From Tomocerus qinae (taxonomy: Eukaryota > Arthropoda > Collembola > Entomobryomorpha > Tomoceridae), in NCBI GenBank assembly GCA_020055645.1, contig CM034549.1, positions 21,349,930 to 21,413,929 on the forward strand: a stretch of 64,000 nucleotides of DNA. The letters are read 5' to 3'. Each line of letters begins with the position of its first letter. The first letter of the stretch is position 1. Below the pieces are notes generated by a model. That model did not search any database. It was not told the origin of the DNA and saw nothing but the letters and a program-made list of their open reading frames with translations. The translations under genes and the position numbers were made by a program. This document shows positions 1-12,728 of the stretch, one piece after another.

Positions 1-3000
1 ACACGAAATATTGTGTGATTATAAAATATCTTTACAAAAGATTCTTTCAAACTCTGAAGAGACTGATCCCACTTCTTAACGAAAAGAATCTTATAAACAT
101 ATGCGGAGATATCTACTAGGGTACCTATCCTGTCTTATGTTGTTATCAATGAGGCAGAAGAACAAGATCTGACAGAGGTTGAACATTTAAAAATCCTTAT
201 TTTGAAGTTCGTATTTGACGCACTGTACTTATACATATCTGAAATAAGCAGTCTATACTCCATACATACAGATAGTAATACTACTCATACATTCCAATAC
301 AACTGTAGTATATTTAAAAATACGCCTTAAGTGTAGATAGGTATACTTCGGTTTAGACTACCGTCTATTAGCAAGTCTGAATTGATCCTTTTTAGTACAT
401 ACCCACAAGTTATTAAGACTTAAAACATAACTTACAAGATACCTTTATATTCAGCACACTGTAAATGAGAATAAAGAAGCTACTACGACTCTTCCTTGAG
501 TTCTTTTTACTATGTAGAATTTTGCTCCAAGCTAAAATTTTACATCCCTATATAGTCTTTAAAATTTTTCAAAGGAAAAAATTTACAAGCACGAGAGAAA
601 AGGGTCTGTAGCCCAACAAAAACTCTAGTTCAGTTTGAAGTATATAAAAGTGACTAACTATAGTGTAGTGTGTATATACAGTAGTAATGCAGTGTTGAAG
701 AGGAGCCTGTATTCAACACCAACTGCATTTAGGATTTGGAAGGTATCGTACCCACTAAATATATCTGATATGTTTGATTTTAATAACTCTACCTAAGTTT
801 ATAGAACCCTTGTACCTCCTCCGTATTCCATACTTTAATTATACTATATATCGAGATGAAGATACGTACCTTACGCAAATATAATTATTACATGGTAGCT
901 ATAATATGAGTTTTACTGCTTAATAATTCAGGTATATAAATTACAGTAAACATCTGTAGTGGGATTTCGAAGTAGAATTCAGATTTGAAGGTTGCCAAAG
1001 ATGCTTCCAATTCAAAAATGCAATATTACTGTGCACTACTTTATGGTTTCTAATGGTTTACAACAGAAGATCTCAGGTAAGCTTTTTTCCCGATCAGATT
1101 CATGGATAGCCTGCACATATAGTAACTGAGTGTTATGACGGGTAATATCCTCATTATGGTATCACATGTCGGAGCTCTTTACTCTTTTTCCTTCTGCCTT
1201 TAGCTCACCTTCAACTGCTTCAAAAGGGAGACTCATCTATCCCTTTTCATTCGCTTACTGTAAAGAAATACAGAGCCACATAGACCATATGCTATATTTT
1301 TCGTCTTACAAAAGGTTCTATTGCTTCGTTTTGTTTGGCTGTTGTCGGCATAAACGTTGCATACTTATACTTATGAATATTGTGTTTTGACTCAGAGATG
1401 ATGGAAATGGAAACCTGTAGTTAGATTGGTTTGCATTACAACAGTATTATAACACAGCTTACCCATATATACTTACAAACATATCCCAATGTCTACATCT
1501 TTACATGTAAATAAGTGATATAGGTAGTAATTGCTCCTGAAGATTTATTGTAAAGGAAGGTAGGTAAATACCTACATGAACGGTTGGTTTTTCTAGTAAC
1601 CTAGCTTACCTTGGTCACATCACAAGGAAATAAAGGAAGGGTCCTGAGTACAAAGGTCCATGGGATTTAACATCACACCAACCAGATGTATACTGTAGAG
1701 AACACAAAGGCCCAGCATAAAGGAATGCCACTATTACAGAAGGAGTTGACACACATTGTCCACAATCGTCAACCTCTAGATTGGTTTTTCGACATAATGC
1801 CTGAATGAGGGAAAGACAGGGGGAAGTGAGAATCTAATAAGAGACATAACTGCAGTTTGATTGCCACGATAATATTCTTACATATACTTAAACACGCACA
1901 AGAAAAGTTTATGCTACAAAAGCAATTACTTTGTAGTATATTTAAACTATTCATTTCGAGTCAAATTAAAGGGGGCACAAACTATAGTCTGCTAGATACC
2001 TAAAATGCAGTTATATGCTTCAAATATCCAATGCCAACCTTGTCACTCTGATACGCAGATTTGTATAAGTAAATCTTACCTTATTTGTTCAATACCAAGA
2101 ATAACATGAACAGCAAAGTAAAGGTAATCCAAACCAAATTAATCTTATAATTACATACAGAAAATGAAGTAAAGCTCGGATCGACTTCTGTACACTAGGA
2201 TATTATAGCTTCACGCTTGTAGTACTGTATGAAAGTTAGTTAAGTCGACTCAACTGTCATCTGAAGGAAACAAAACTACTGCACTGTAGCAAACCAGCTG
2301 TCAGATTGAAAAATGAGTAATTATTATTAGTAAGCACGGTAGCTTAAGTCAAAGATTTGAAGGAATGCAATGTGATAACCAGACATATTAGTACAATAAT
2401 AGTCCTATGCAGCCAAGTTGTTATATCTGCATATAGTACAATGTGTAGCAACCTACTGCAAAAAAACTAAGTCTCGACTAGTCTCCACTGAAGTTTGACT
2501 GCCTACAGCAGTAAGAGTAATGCATTGAAACTTGGAACTGTCGTGTGGTCTCTCTCTTCTGGTAATAAATGATAGCCGTCCGCAAAGATTACGTACGATC
2601 ACCCAACAATAGGAATAGCATAGCTGCTTAAATGTAACCTACAGCAATCCACTCTGCAATCGACATCACAATCCATCCGAAAATAGAACGGCTGCTGAGA
2701 GCGTGTTGATTTTTGAAAGTGACAAGTCCTTGTCTGGTGCCTTGCCGAACGGCAAAGTATAAAAAAGAATGTTCTATTCTATATCTGCTCTGCTCTTATT
2801 AGTAGTGTCAAATAGTATCTGAAATTCTGTAGTCATCATGATCAGGTTTACAAAGAATGCCAATTTAGCTTATAGTTGCAACTGTTAACGCTTAAGGATT
2901 ATTAGTTCTGTAAACACAAATATAGGATAAGATGTGGTACAACGTGACATGACGTAAGCCAAGTACACATACATCATGGTTCATTCGATGACGCTAATAA

Positions 3001-6000
3001 TACATAATTTCATCTACAAATATCTATTGTAAGCACGTAAATAAATAGTCAGATATTACCAAAGAGCACAAGCACAATACGCTTATAGCAATATGGCACA
3101 ATGTATCACATGCAGTTAGACAATGGAAAAGAATGAAAACTCCATTTGATAATTCCCATGATTGATACAGCAGCTTCACGTTTTTGGCCCTTTGCGAAAT
3201 GCCCGAAACCACATTTGACAGGAAAGGTCTTCCTAACAAGGAATACTGCCAACTTGACTAAAAAATAATCCTTTCTCTTGCATAAGTACGCAAAATCTAT
3301 CCAACAGCTCAACATCCTTTTCATTTATCTCTCTGCTACACGTGATCTTTCTAATTCTATTTTCTATGACAGTGTCTTACCAAATTTTAGTTTTCGTCTA
3401 CATAGTGAACAGGACAAATACAGCGCGATAACTAAAAAGAATATTAACAAATGAAATTAAATGTATATACGAATTCTGTTTGGTATCTTATCAAACTCAT
3501 TTTGTATTAATAAAATCCTTGTTTACTAGTTAAGCAGAAAGCTAATAGTGGTATTATATTCACGATATTATAGTATTCAGGATTTTGGCATTATCTTGTG
3601 GCTTGTGGTACGGGTTATGTTGACGTTACGACGTGGGTACTTACTCACCACATTCAGAGAAGTTATCTTTGAATTATAGTTTCAAGTTTCGTCTTCCTAA
3701 CTTTATTTATAATACATTGGAGAAGTGACTTAAGTCATAGAGAGCCATCAGCCCATTGATGTTGAAAGCTGTATACGGAAAACGGGCATATTTCATCCGG
3801 AACATCAGTAACTCTTTCCTTAGAGCAAACACACTTCTAAAAAATCAGTTTTCTGTAGAGATACGCACTTTTCAGACTGCTTGAAGTTATAGAAAAGTTC
3901 TGCTGCGTATCTAGTATAATATACAAAGATAGACAAGCTGGCGCTGTGTAGAGATGCGTCCATTTGACTGACTTGGCAATACATTATCAGCAAGTGAGCA
4001 CAAAGGTATTGTAATATTTACTACACTAGCATATATCAAAGCTGCACGTAATAGAAATACTATTTTCAACCTTTTGAGATCCGATCCTTTTTCTCCCTTG
4101 CTTTTCTTTTGGTGCGTTTCGTAGTCAATTTGCATCTCTACTCCTTCCTTCAAAATCAACATCCGCAGTGAAGTAAAGTGAAGGGAGGCTTCTCCGCCTT
4201 CTCAACTCGCAATCAATGAACAGACTACTACAGTACATTTTGTTTGCTGATAATCCAATAGGATATAGTAACCATTGCAAGTACATTACACACAAAGGCT
4301 ATAAATTCCATGTCGGATGTTATCTTTCTCATAAGTTGGGACGTGGTGTATGAGCAAAAATAGGTACTTAGGTAAGTTTCCATCTAAAACGGTACACTGC
4401 TCATTTCCATGCAACTAAACTTGTATTTAGACGTTTTGGACTCTGTCTTGACTGTTTGCAGAGTGCATTATCATATTTTATTGTGCACAACTTGAATTTA
4501 CTATTTACCGATAGCGAGCTTTTTCCTCTGTTTTTGTCATAAGTTGTATGAACTATGTGTAAAAATATAAAACTGCCTTGGAAGTAGACCCATGTTTCTT
4601 TAACGGATGTTGTACAACATCCTCAGATAAAATATACAAAATTGTTAACTTATGGATCACTACTTTTCAGTCGGGCTCGTTTAAACGTCAGGCATGAATA
4701 ATTTCTTCCCTCCCACCTTGTAATAAGCTCTTGCACCTCCTACAAAATGTGGGCCAACTACTATTCCTGTTTAAATGCTTATGTGTAACTTGAAACAGAT
4801 GATGAGACTACCAAACTAATCTGCATTCTACGCCGACAGCAATCCACTCTTAATGTATGTAGTGTTGAATGTCTTATATGCGTACACAAATGAACTTACA
4901 CCGCTCCACATCTAACACACAAGGAAACTTGACAATATGGAAGGTCTAGTCTACCTTTGTACTATATGTATATATAGGTACGCATACTACTTTGAAACTC
5001 ATTCATGGCTACTTAAGCTAATGCACATCGTGGGCATCAACATCAACTACTCTAATTCAACCTTTAAATAATTGTTACACTGTACACAGCTCTTTCTATG
5101 CTGGAGTAATGTACAAACAAAAATCGAAGTAACTTTTGGCTTTGTTGCCCTTCTTGAATTCAAAATACACTGATAGTAGCTGAGTAATCGAAAAAACGTC
5201 GATAATTTATTACAAATCCATCAAAAACTACATGACACTTATTGTTACAACAGATGCAATATTAAATGTGTTGACTTCATACGGAGTCTCAACTTTTCTG
5301 ACTTACTGGGAAAGAAATCAATATTCTTCTGCTAATACTTAACCAATATCATTAAAGAAAAGAGGAAGTGTGTACTAACACAAAGCAACCACTCAACTTC
5401 AGCTCAACATGTGACGCTTATGGCTTTTCTTTTTCTCTCCTTCCCATTCCCTTGCACAAACAGAGTAAAACAAAAGGTCATAAATCATTTTCGTAGCTAA
5501 ATATCCTATATTTATATATACATATATACATAAAACATATATTACAACTCTACTGCAGTCTAGATGCACGTGGGGAAACGTCAGATATGCCTACTGTTAG
5601 TATACCGAAGAAAGATGAATGAACGAGCACTAGCATTCGCTACACTTCAGTGATTTTCTGCCGAGTATAGTGGCAAATAATATTTTCTGACTGACTGAGG
5701 GTTTGATAATGTATCTTCTTCCTTGGGCTCATTGAAATGCTTATTTCCCCTAAATATCAACTTTATCTAAGGCTCTGGAGTACATGGAGAGGAAATAAAC
5801 TGTTTCTTTCCTACTTTTATATATTTAACCCACTCCATCCTTAAGGGAGATAGGTATAGCAAATAATGGTGAGAGCGTGGAGAAAAGGATGCTAGGGCAA
5901 GGCTGGAGAAAAGTAAATGTTTCCGAAATTGAAAAGCGGAAGAGAACAGGAACCATGAAAGAAAACAATGTAAGTGCGAAACGAACGCAATATTATTAGG

Positions 6001-9000
6001 GGGAGTAAACTACAAACCAGTATTAGTAAATACAGTCAACAGTAGAAAACTATTAGCCGATATCTGTATGCATTTAGAAATGTGTTGCTATGCGTAAGAA
6101 CATTAACGATAAAGGTCGTTAACATGCACACCTGAACATAGAGTCCCGGGTTATATCTCAGTATTAAGTAATATGCATAACTAGCATTGTATTCTAAGTA
6201 CACATATCTCTAAGTTATCAACTCAACAGTGACTTAGCTTACTTAGCCCTAGATGTAAATATCTGTATTAAACATAACAAAACATATAGACGTGCACACA
6301 AAATAACTATCGCAATGCATGTACACAAAGCACAAAAGTATACAACTCTTGGTTCGAGCTCACTCATACAGACAAATTTCTGATAAAGGAATCGGAATAC
6401 AATGCAGACTGCATACAAACGTATGGAATCTCAAGAGAAGACAAAGTGCTCTTCAACATGCAACCTATGGAATCTCTGATTTCAACCACATTCATAATAC
6501 AACATTCAACACACTATAAGGATTAATGGATATGAAACAAGTAAACAATACAAAGCACAAAATGCAATGAATCTCTATACCAAGGATATGTAGTGAGTAT
6601 TTTCTATACCATTTATGTATAACCTTACGTAAGTTGAACACAAAATCTCTTCTACGTGTGGATGTATCTGTTTCATTGAATTCTATTCTGATTTAATATG
6701 AAGTAACTAACGAGGAGTTTTTGTTCACGTATAAAATAATTGGTCGTATGAATCTACATATCCATCTGCTACTTACTACTGCTTAGACTTGTCAAGCCAC
6801 CTACATTATTTGGCGATGTTGAGAATACATGTCTTAGATGTAACTATATAACACGACTACAATGGCATAACATACATAACTCTAGCTTACTTTGCGTCTT
6901 TTAGTTACTTATGTACTCTGTCTGGTTTATTGAGTTCACAACACATCGCCATCATAAAAGTAAGCCGTACTCGTATTTAGTGCTTCATTTATAAGAAGGC
7001 ATTCGTTTGTTCACTTTAGTGATTTTGGCTAGACTTGACATTCACAACGGTAAAGATATATATAACAGCCAAAGTAGCACATACTAAACATAATGCTATA
7101 CACATTATACGTAATAGATACATATTATTCTCTTTAGACTTTAAAAGTCCCTGCATCTTGGAACGTGCGGTTTCCCTTTCATTTTTCATATCTCTACCGG
7201 CATCTTTGCATTCCTTCTTGACATTCTGTTGTAAACTATGTCTTTCGAATTAGGCAGCAACTCATTTCATATCATTTCTGCACTGATCTTACTTCAATGA
7301 GCTAAAATGACATATGAAGAGTCCTTTCAGAGTTGTTCGCTTTGTAATTCTAGGCCATGATATGTACATTTGCCATTCTCCTCTAATAGGCCAGATTAAA
7401 CAGTAATGAAATGCAACATACTTATTATGTACTTACTAATGTATGTACAATCTATTCACATTAATTTATTACATCTGTTAAAGACTATGTACATCAACTT
7501 GTTCATATTGCACACCTGCCCTGTTTGGCTACATGTACTTTTATAATATGCTACACAAACAGCCCTTGTACATTCATTTCGTTCATGTGATTGTGTTGAA
7601 GAAATCTTGTGCTCACACATACTACATTGTGTCAGTACTCTAGTACTACCACTAAGGACAATTAAATAACTACCAGCATTTGTTTTTATAATTGCTAAAG
7701 CATTGTAAATTTTAAATGACTGACTTGGCTACTCACTATACAATGTAATCATTCAAAAAGCATGTCATCAAACTAAATGCACTTTGCTTCAAGTTTACGA
7801 TCATATGATAAGACTTGCCCACATACTATTTGGCATTTGCATTTTCTATGGTACTCTCTTAACTTATAAAAATCCCATAGATAAATTATATGGTGAGTGC
7901 TATCGATTCAGAGTTATAAAAGAGTTGCAATAAAAGAGATATTGGTATTACCCTTACTTACAAACAAACGCACTACTGCTACGATTACTACATACCTAAG
8001 GTGGGTATATTGAGAAATTCGGCTAGCGTGACACCAATATATTATTACTCTCTGCAGAAGGTGTGATTTGTCAATTGCTACAATTTACTGATGTTACGAT
8101 TACTTCTCTGATATCTCCATCTGTTACAATCTAATATTCCGATAATACAACTACAAAAACGTTATCTTGTTTGAAAATAAATGATAATTAATTATTTCAT
8201 GAACTGTTTACGATGTAATTATTTAAATGAAACGTGATTGTGGAACACGAATTTTATAGATACTTACTACTTATGATATTATATGTCCGACAGGTAATTT
8301 TTAATAGCATAGAAAATAACTGTAGATACATGAACCTCACTAAAAAAGGTTACAACCTACACTAGCACTAACCCAAGAAATACGCTACTACACAGAATAA
8401 CAGAATACTTGTAGCAAAGTGAAAAGTGTCACCACCATGAATGTGACGCTGTTTCGCATCTATCAAAAGTTGAGGAAAATGCCCTACCCTTTTCATTTAA
8501 TACAGCATTTAGGATGCAGCAGCATACGAATGAGATTTACACTTAGTTTGTGCATTTTAAACTAACAAGTAAAAGAGCTGCACAAGTTTGTAGGTTTTTA
8601 CAACAACAATTTGCATATCTTTGAAGTTGGGTTTGGAAATGTTGAGTGAGTACATTGAAATGACATACATTATATATTATTGCATGAGATGTAAGTGACA
8701 TGCATTAGTTGGCCAAGCGAAAGATCTTGTATACTATAGATGCATAGATTTTGAAACGTTGGATTTAAAAGGGCACATTGGATATAAAGAATATAAAGTA
8801 TAGTACAATAAAACTTGCTTCAGTTCCAAGATCGGGTAAATCGAAAGAATTCTTCCTTGGGTGGCACACAGACACATGACATCATTTCTCATGGCCACAA
8901 TGTCGACAATGAAAAGAATAGCAAGAAAATCATGACATACGGAACTACGGAACTTTGATACAGATAGAAGTGGTTCTGTACATATTATAGACACACACAC

Positions 9001-9885
9001 TGGGTAAATAATATTCAGAGTCTAGCCCTGTCAGTGTGACTTTGACACTCTAAGTAAGCTGTCCTGGTTTCTCCTACAGAAACGCCAAAGGTAAAGCGAC
9101 GATGGAAGCTGCGTGAATAATATATGAGGTTTATCGAGTTCAGTTAGGCTACTCTTTACTACTACCTTTTTGCTACCTGACAAGCTTTATGCAGATAGTC
9201 CACATCATATTGTGCTCACACATGCACATGCATACTTATCTTGGACGATTATACCATATTAACAATTCTATTCTATATACTACTCCATTTAACTGCCATG
9301 CCCACTATCCTCACTTCACTTAAAGACCTAATAGGCAGTACATTACAAAAGAAAAAGAAATAATGCAAAACAGAGCGATTAAGATTCAACATACCTGAAT
9401 TGATTGAACTAGACTCGGTGGTTCTTTGAAGTCTGATGTGATGTGCATATGTCCGTTACAGTTTGCTTTACTTGGTTTCTTTTCTTTGCGAAAAGGCCAC
9501 GAAGTCTGTGTGTAGTAATGATCAGCCAGACACAGTCAGAACACTTCCACTAAAACTGTCCGTAGTTATCAGATACACTGATGGACTACCTTTTAGTACA
9601 CAAGTACAATATTATTTGCAGGATTTTGCATATGTAAACTGAAGACACTTGGTATCAGTAACGTATCACTACAGTATAATTCAATCCTTTGGAATGTTTT
9701 GTTAGAAAAACTGTCTGGACTTGCAAGGAAGAAGGAAATCAGCGTAGTGTAATGGAGTAGACACTAGACAGGTAGTAGAATACGCAAACGACAGTAATTG
9801 CAATGCAATAGTTTGAAAGGGTTTGTTTAGTAATGTTATAATGACTCTACCATGTCGTCTCAGAGAACTTAGATCAAGTTAGTGA
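1..9885. other. Gene-poor AT-rich DNA
   Basis: No open frame here resembles a known family, and none shows exon-like splice signals with a conserved motif. The longest frames (up to 88 codons) are within chance for this base composition. The block alternates in strand composition: for example C-rich near 5,400, a TA-rich core near 5,510-5,545, G-rich near 5,860-5,980, then C-rich from about 6,200. A small inverted repeat TTGCCG-AA-CGGCAA lies at about 2,741-2,754. The word CAGCAATCCACTCT occurs near 2,642 and again near 4,837. No transposon ends or RNA genes were seen. Confidence 0.6.
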
Positions 9886-10101
9886 GTTTTATGTGCGTGT
9901 AGTTCAGCTTCAATTCGAATCTTATCAGGTAGTAAAGTAGTAGTCGTTCGGCCGGGTAGAACAGTGTCGCTGACAGGTGATGAGATGCTCTTGGATTTCT
10001 ATCGCAGATCAGTCAGCTTTGCCAAACACCCTGTACTATTTCATCAAATGAAGAAATATTTGAAGCCTCCAAAACGTTTACTCTGCAACCAAAAAGTTTA
10101 G
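9886..10101 (+). other. Exon-like open frame, unrecognised
   Basis: A frame of about 71 codons without a clear start runs from a stop at 9,883 to TAG at 10,099. A possible 3' splice site (TTCAG) ends at 9,907. The predicted peptide has a balanced amino-acid mix, with segments such as VVVVRPGRTVSLTGDEMLL and FAKHPVLFHQMKKYLKPP. The segment is richer in GC than its surroundings. I do not recognise a family. It may be an internal or terminal exon, a relic, or a chance frame favoured by the higher GC content. Confidence 0.2.
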
Positions 10102-11984
10102 TTATGATAGATTAGATATCAAAAAACCAATCTAGATGTTCCTTATTTGTAACAGTAATAATCCACAGCAATCGAGCAATCCTAATGCAACCGCCTACAC
10201 GAGGCAACTTGAAACGGTAGTTTTCTGCCTTTACCTAAATGGAACTTTCTTGGTGTGGTTTCTTGGCTTAATTTCTATATTATCTAATATCCTAAGATTA
10301 TATTACATACATACTATAAGCAGACTAGAACAACTATAACCACTCATTCACATCTATGTATTATGTTACCTTATTCTTAGTGCTCTTACTTCAAGAACTA
10401 CTACCCTACAATCTAAATACTAATAAATGTCTTCTTTTTAAGTTACTATACATATACCAGTATTATATTAGTGTAAGTACTTGTAAGGTGGCTCGCATAC
10501 ATGAAAATCAGTTTAAAAAATAAACAAAAGTTACTCCTGTACCTTTATGGAAATTATTGAAGGTAACTAATTAATAGTCACTCCAGTTTGTTCTGAGTTT
10601 GGCATTGGCACATAAACCACTAACAACAAGTTAAGACAGATAGTATTCAACCTGTCAATCTCTTCTTACTTTGGCAATTTATTTTGCATGCTTACCTAAA
10701 TCCAATTCCTCTTACATATAATCACACTCACGCAACCAACACAAGCACAAAAAAATTAAGAAAAAACTCACTTTGTTATCTTATGTTTCTTTCTAGCAGC
10801 TGTCTCTGTGTAATTTAACAATAAACTATTACACAAATAATAGTGCTGTGTTTTTATGTAATGGAGCTAATAATTGGCAAAACTCGATGATGAAAACGGC
10901 AGTATGTGGTTAATTATGTTTGGTAATTTTTGATATTTCCCAGTAAACCACTTAGCAATCCGCTTTGTCTTTACTTTGACACGAACATTAAGATTGCATT
11001 ATCCTTTCTGGCTCCCTTTAAACATTTACTGTTCCTCCAGTTATCAATGTTTGTGAATTCTTAATGCGCAAAAGAGATAACCAACGGCTCCAGTCCCCAC
11101 TAAAAATTACTTATTAAATCGTGATAAAGTTTTATTTCAAAACTAAGAAACCACCATACACTCCACAGTCACAAATGTCAAGTCGCAGTTTTTGGCGTAT
11201 GAATTTTTTAAGTAAAGACAATAAAGAGGCAAACCACGAGTAGAAAGGGAATAGTACCCTTGTGTAATATTTAGCATATTAAACTCTTAAAGTCATTGAT
11301 ATAGTTCTAATCTTAAACTTGGCTTCTGTATTATTCTGGCTGGAATCGATTGGTCTTTTTGATTGTTCTAGCTAAGCGATTTTGTTTGCTAGTTGAGTTT
11401 CTTATGTCAATCGCCACAAGCGAAGAGCTGTCATTCAGTTTCTGATTTTACAGCATAATTCCTATATGGAGTTGTAAAGAATACTGCTGTGTAAACTGGG
11501 CTGAAGCGTATACTAACGTCCTTTTCAATTACTTGCAAGGGAAATGGAATTAATTAATTTAGTATTGTTTCTGAAACTTAACAACACTTCTCGAATGCTA
11601 CACTTTGAAAGGGTGACACTTTTGACTTTAGGCCAGGTAGGTTGCCCAATTTTATTGTGGGCAATTCTAATGACAGTTGAATGGAAAATGAGCTGGGTTG
11701 AACAGCAGAAGGTTCTTCCTTATATTGTGTCTCAACGCAATTGACACCAATTAAACAATCACCATAAAATGACAAATACACAGTTGAGCCATTATCGTAA
11801 TAAAGTGTACATCAACGATGCAGAATCCTTAGATGGCAAGTTGTCTGTAACATGAGTAAATAGTACCTAAAGATTTAATTGTTTATAATGATTTTCAGAG
11901 TGTTTTCTATACAAGTACCCACATACAGTGCACAGACCTGAACAAAGCCTTTCTCAGTCAACGTCCTTGCATTGTATTCTCGAT
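10102..11984. other. Gene-poor AT-rich DNA
   Basis: No supported gene. Two overlapping opposite-strand frames at about 11,544-11,781 (66 and 67 codons) show no recognisable motif and are treated as chance. No repeats or RNA genes were seen. Confidence 0.5.
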
Positions 11985-12307
11985 CTGAATGGAAAGAATG
12001 ACCCAGTCAGTTTAATCCTGGCAGACCGTAGTGGTTACGTTTTCGTCCTGTAAAATCCTTTGCTAACAATGAAGAGTCGACCCCAAGGAAGGGAGAAATT
12101 GTGAATGGGCACAAGTTAAAGGTGAGTCGATTTGTTTTGTAAAGTACCAAAACAAGGTGAAAGCGAACAAAACTGATTTTCGTGTATTTAGATGTGAAAT
12201 GTGAATACACAAACTTTCTCAATGTTTTGCAGTCGGTGAAACTTGATGAGACGGTGAAAATCAGTTTCTCTGGCTTTTCTTCCGTTTTTCGCGCACAAAA
12301 ACAATAA
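11985..12307 (+). pseudogene. POT1-like OB-fold fragment, frame-broken
   Basis: Two exon-like pieces are separated by an intron at 12,122-12,232 (GTGAGT donor, TTTTGCAG acceptor, phase 0). The first piece reads VSLILADRSG, then after a frame break near 12,050-12,058 reads FANNEESTPRKGEIVNGHKLK. The second reads SVKLDETVKISFSGFSS and ends at TAA (12,305-12,307). This follows the first OB fold of POT1, the telomeric single-strand DNA-binding protein of shelterin: a beta strand ending in D-x-S, then G-[DE]-I-V-x-x-H-[RK]-L-K, then about 15 residues to an S-G-F-[AS]-S motif. The spacing after HKLK matches POT1 closely. The second OB fold and the TPP1-binding region are absent. The frame break and early stop suggest a relic, though sequence error is possible. 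Another OB-fold protein cannot be excluded. Confidence 0.42.
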
Positions 12308-12446
12308 TTCGATGACACTAACAATTGATTAGTGATTTAATCAGTGTACAATGTAATCTGCGAATATAACTAAATGGATTTAAACCTGTAATTAATGCTG
12401 CAGTTATGTAAATTAATTTCTTTTGTGTTGGTTCATTTGTAGATAG

Positions 12447-12596
12447 GATCCAAATCGGTATTGTAACGGCAGTGCGTTAGATTTATCTTTTAGCGTGCGA
12501 ATGAAAGGAAACGGTCGTTTGATTCTGTTCTGTTACTCAGATAGACTCCGACGAACAAAGTTGTACGTCGACGTGTGGCCTGAAAGAAGCCGATAG
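12447..12596 (+). other. Exon-like open frame after the POT1-like piece
   Basis: A 49-codon frame follows a possible acceptor (GATAG ending at 12,446) and stops at TAG 12,594-12,596. It includes segments such as LDLSFSVRMKGNGRLILFCY and LRRTKLYVDVWPERSR. It lies 140 bp downstream of the POT1-like fragment on the same strand, so it could be a further exon of that relic. I cannot match it to a specific POT1 segment. The local GC content is higher than the surroundings, which also lengthens chance frames. Confidence 0.2.
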
Positions 12597-12705
12597 CTAG
12601 ACTGAAATTGCAATGAGAAAAGCGAGCTGAGCGAAGAGCCTCTGGGAGGGGGTCTCCACTTGTGGGTGGTTTACTTACATTATACATAACATCGCTCCAG
12701 AGCTC

Positions 12706-12728
12706 TGCTATTGCTGTTGCTGCTGCCG
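12706..12728 (+). repeat. Imperfect CTG/TTG triplet tract
   Basis: The run CTATTGCTGTTGCTGCTGCC reads as CAG/CAA codons on the minus strand, where a short frame (KRRAEELHLAKIRQQQQQ) precedes a stop. It could be a coding glutamine tract of a lost minus-strand exon or only a short trinucleotide repeat. Confidence 0.4.

Noticed and set aside
6345..6360. GGTTCGAGCTC, resembling a tRNA B-box
   Set aside because: No A-box at the right distance and no cloverleaf can be drawn.
12007..12324. 105-codon minus-strand frame
   Set aside because: It lies antisense to the POT1-like exons, which carry recognisable motifs and splice sites on the + strand.
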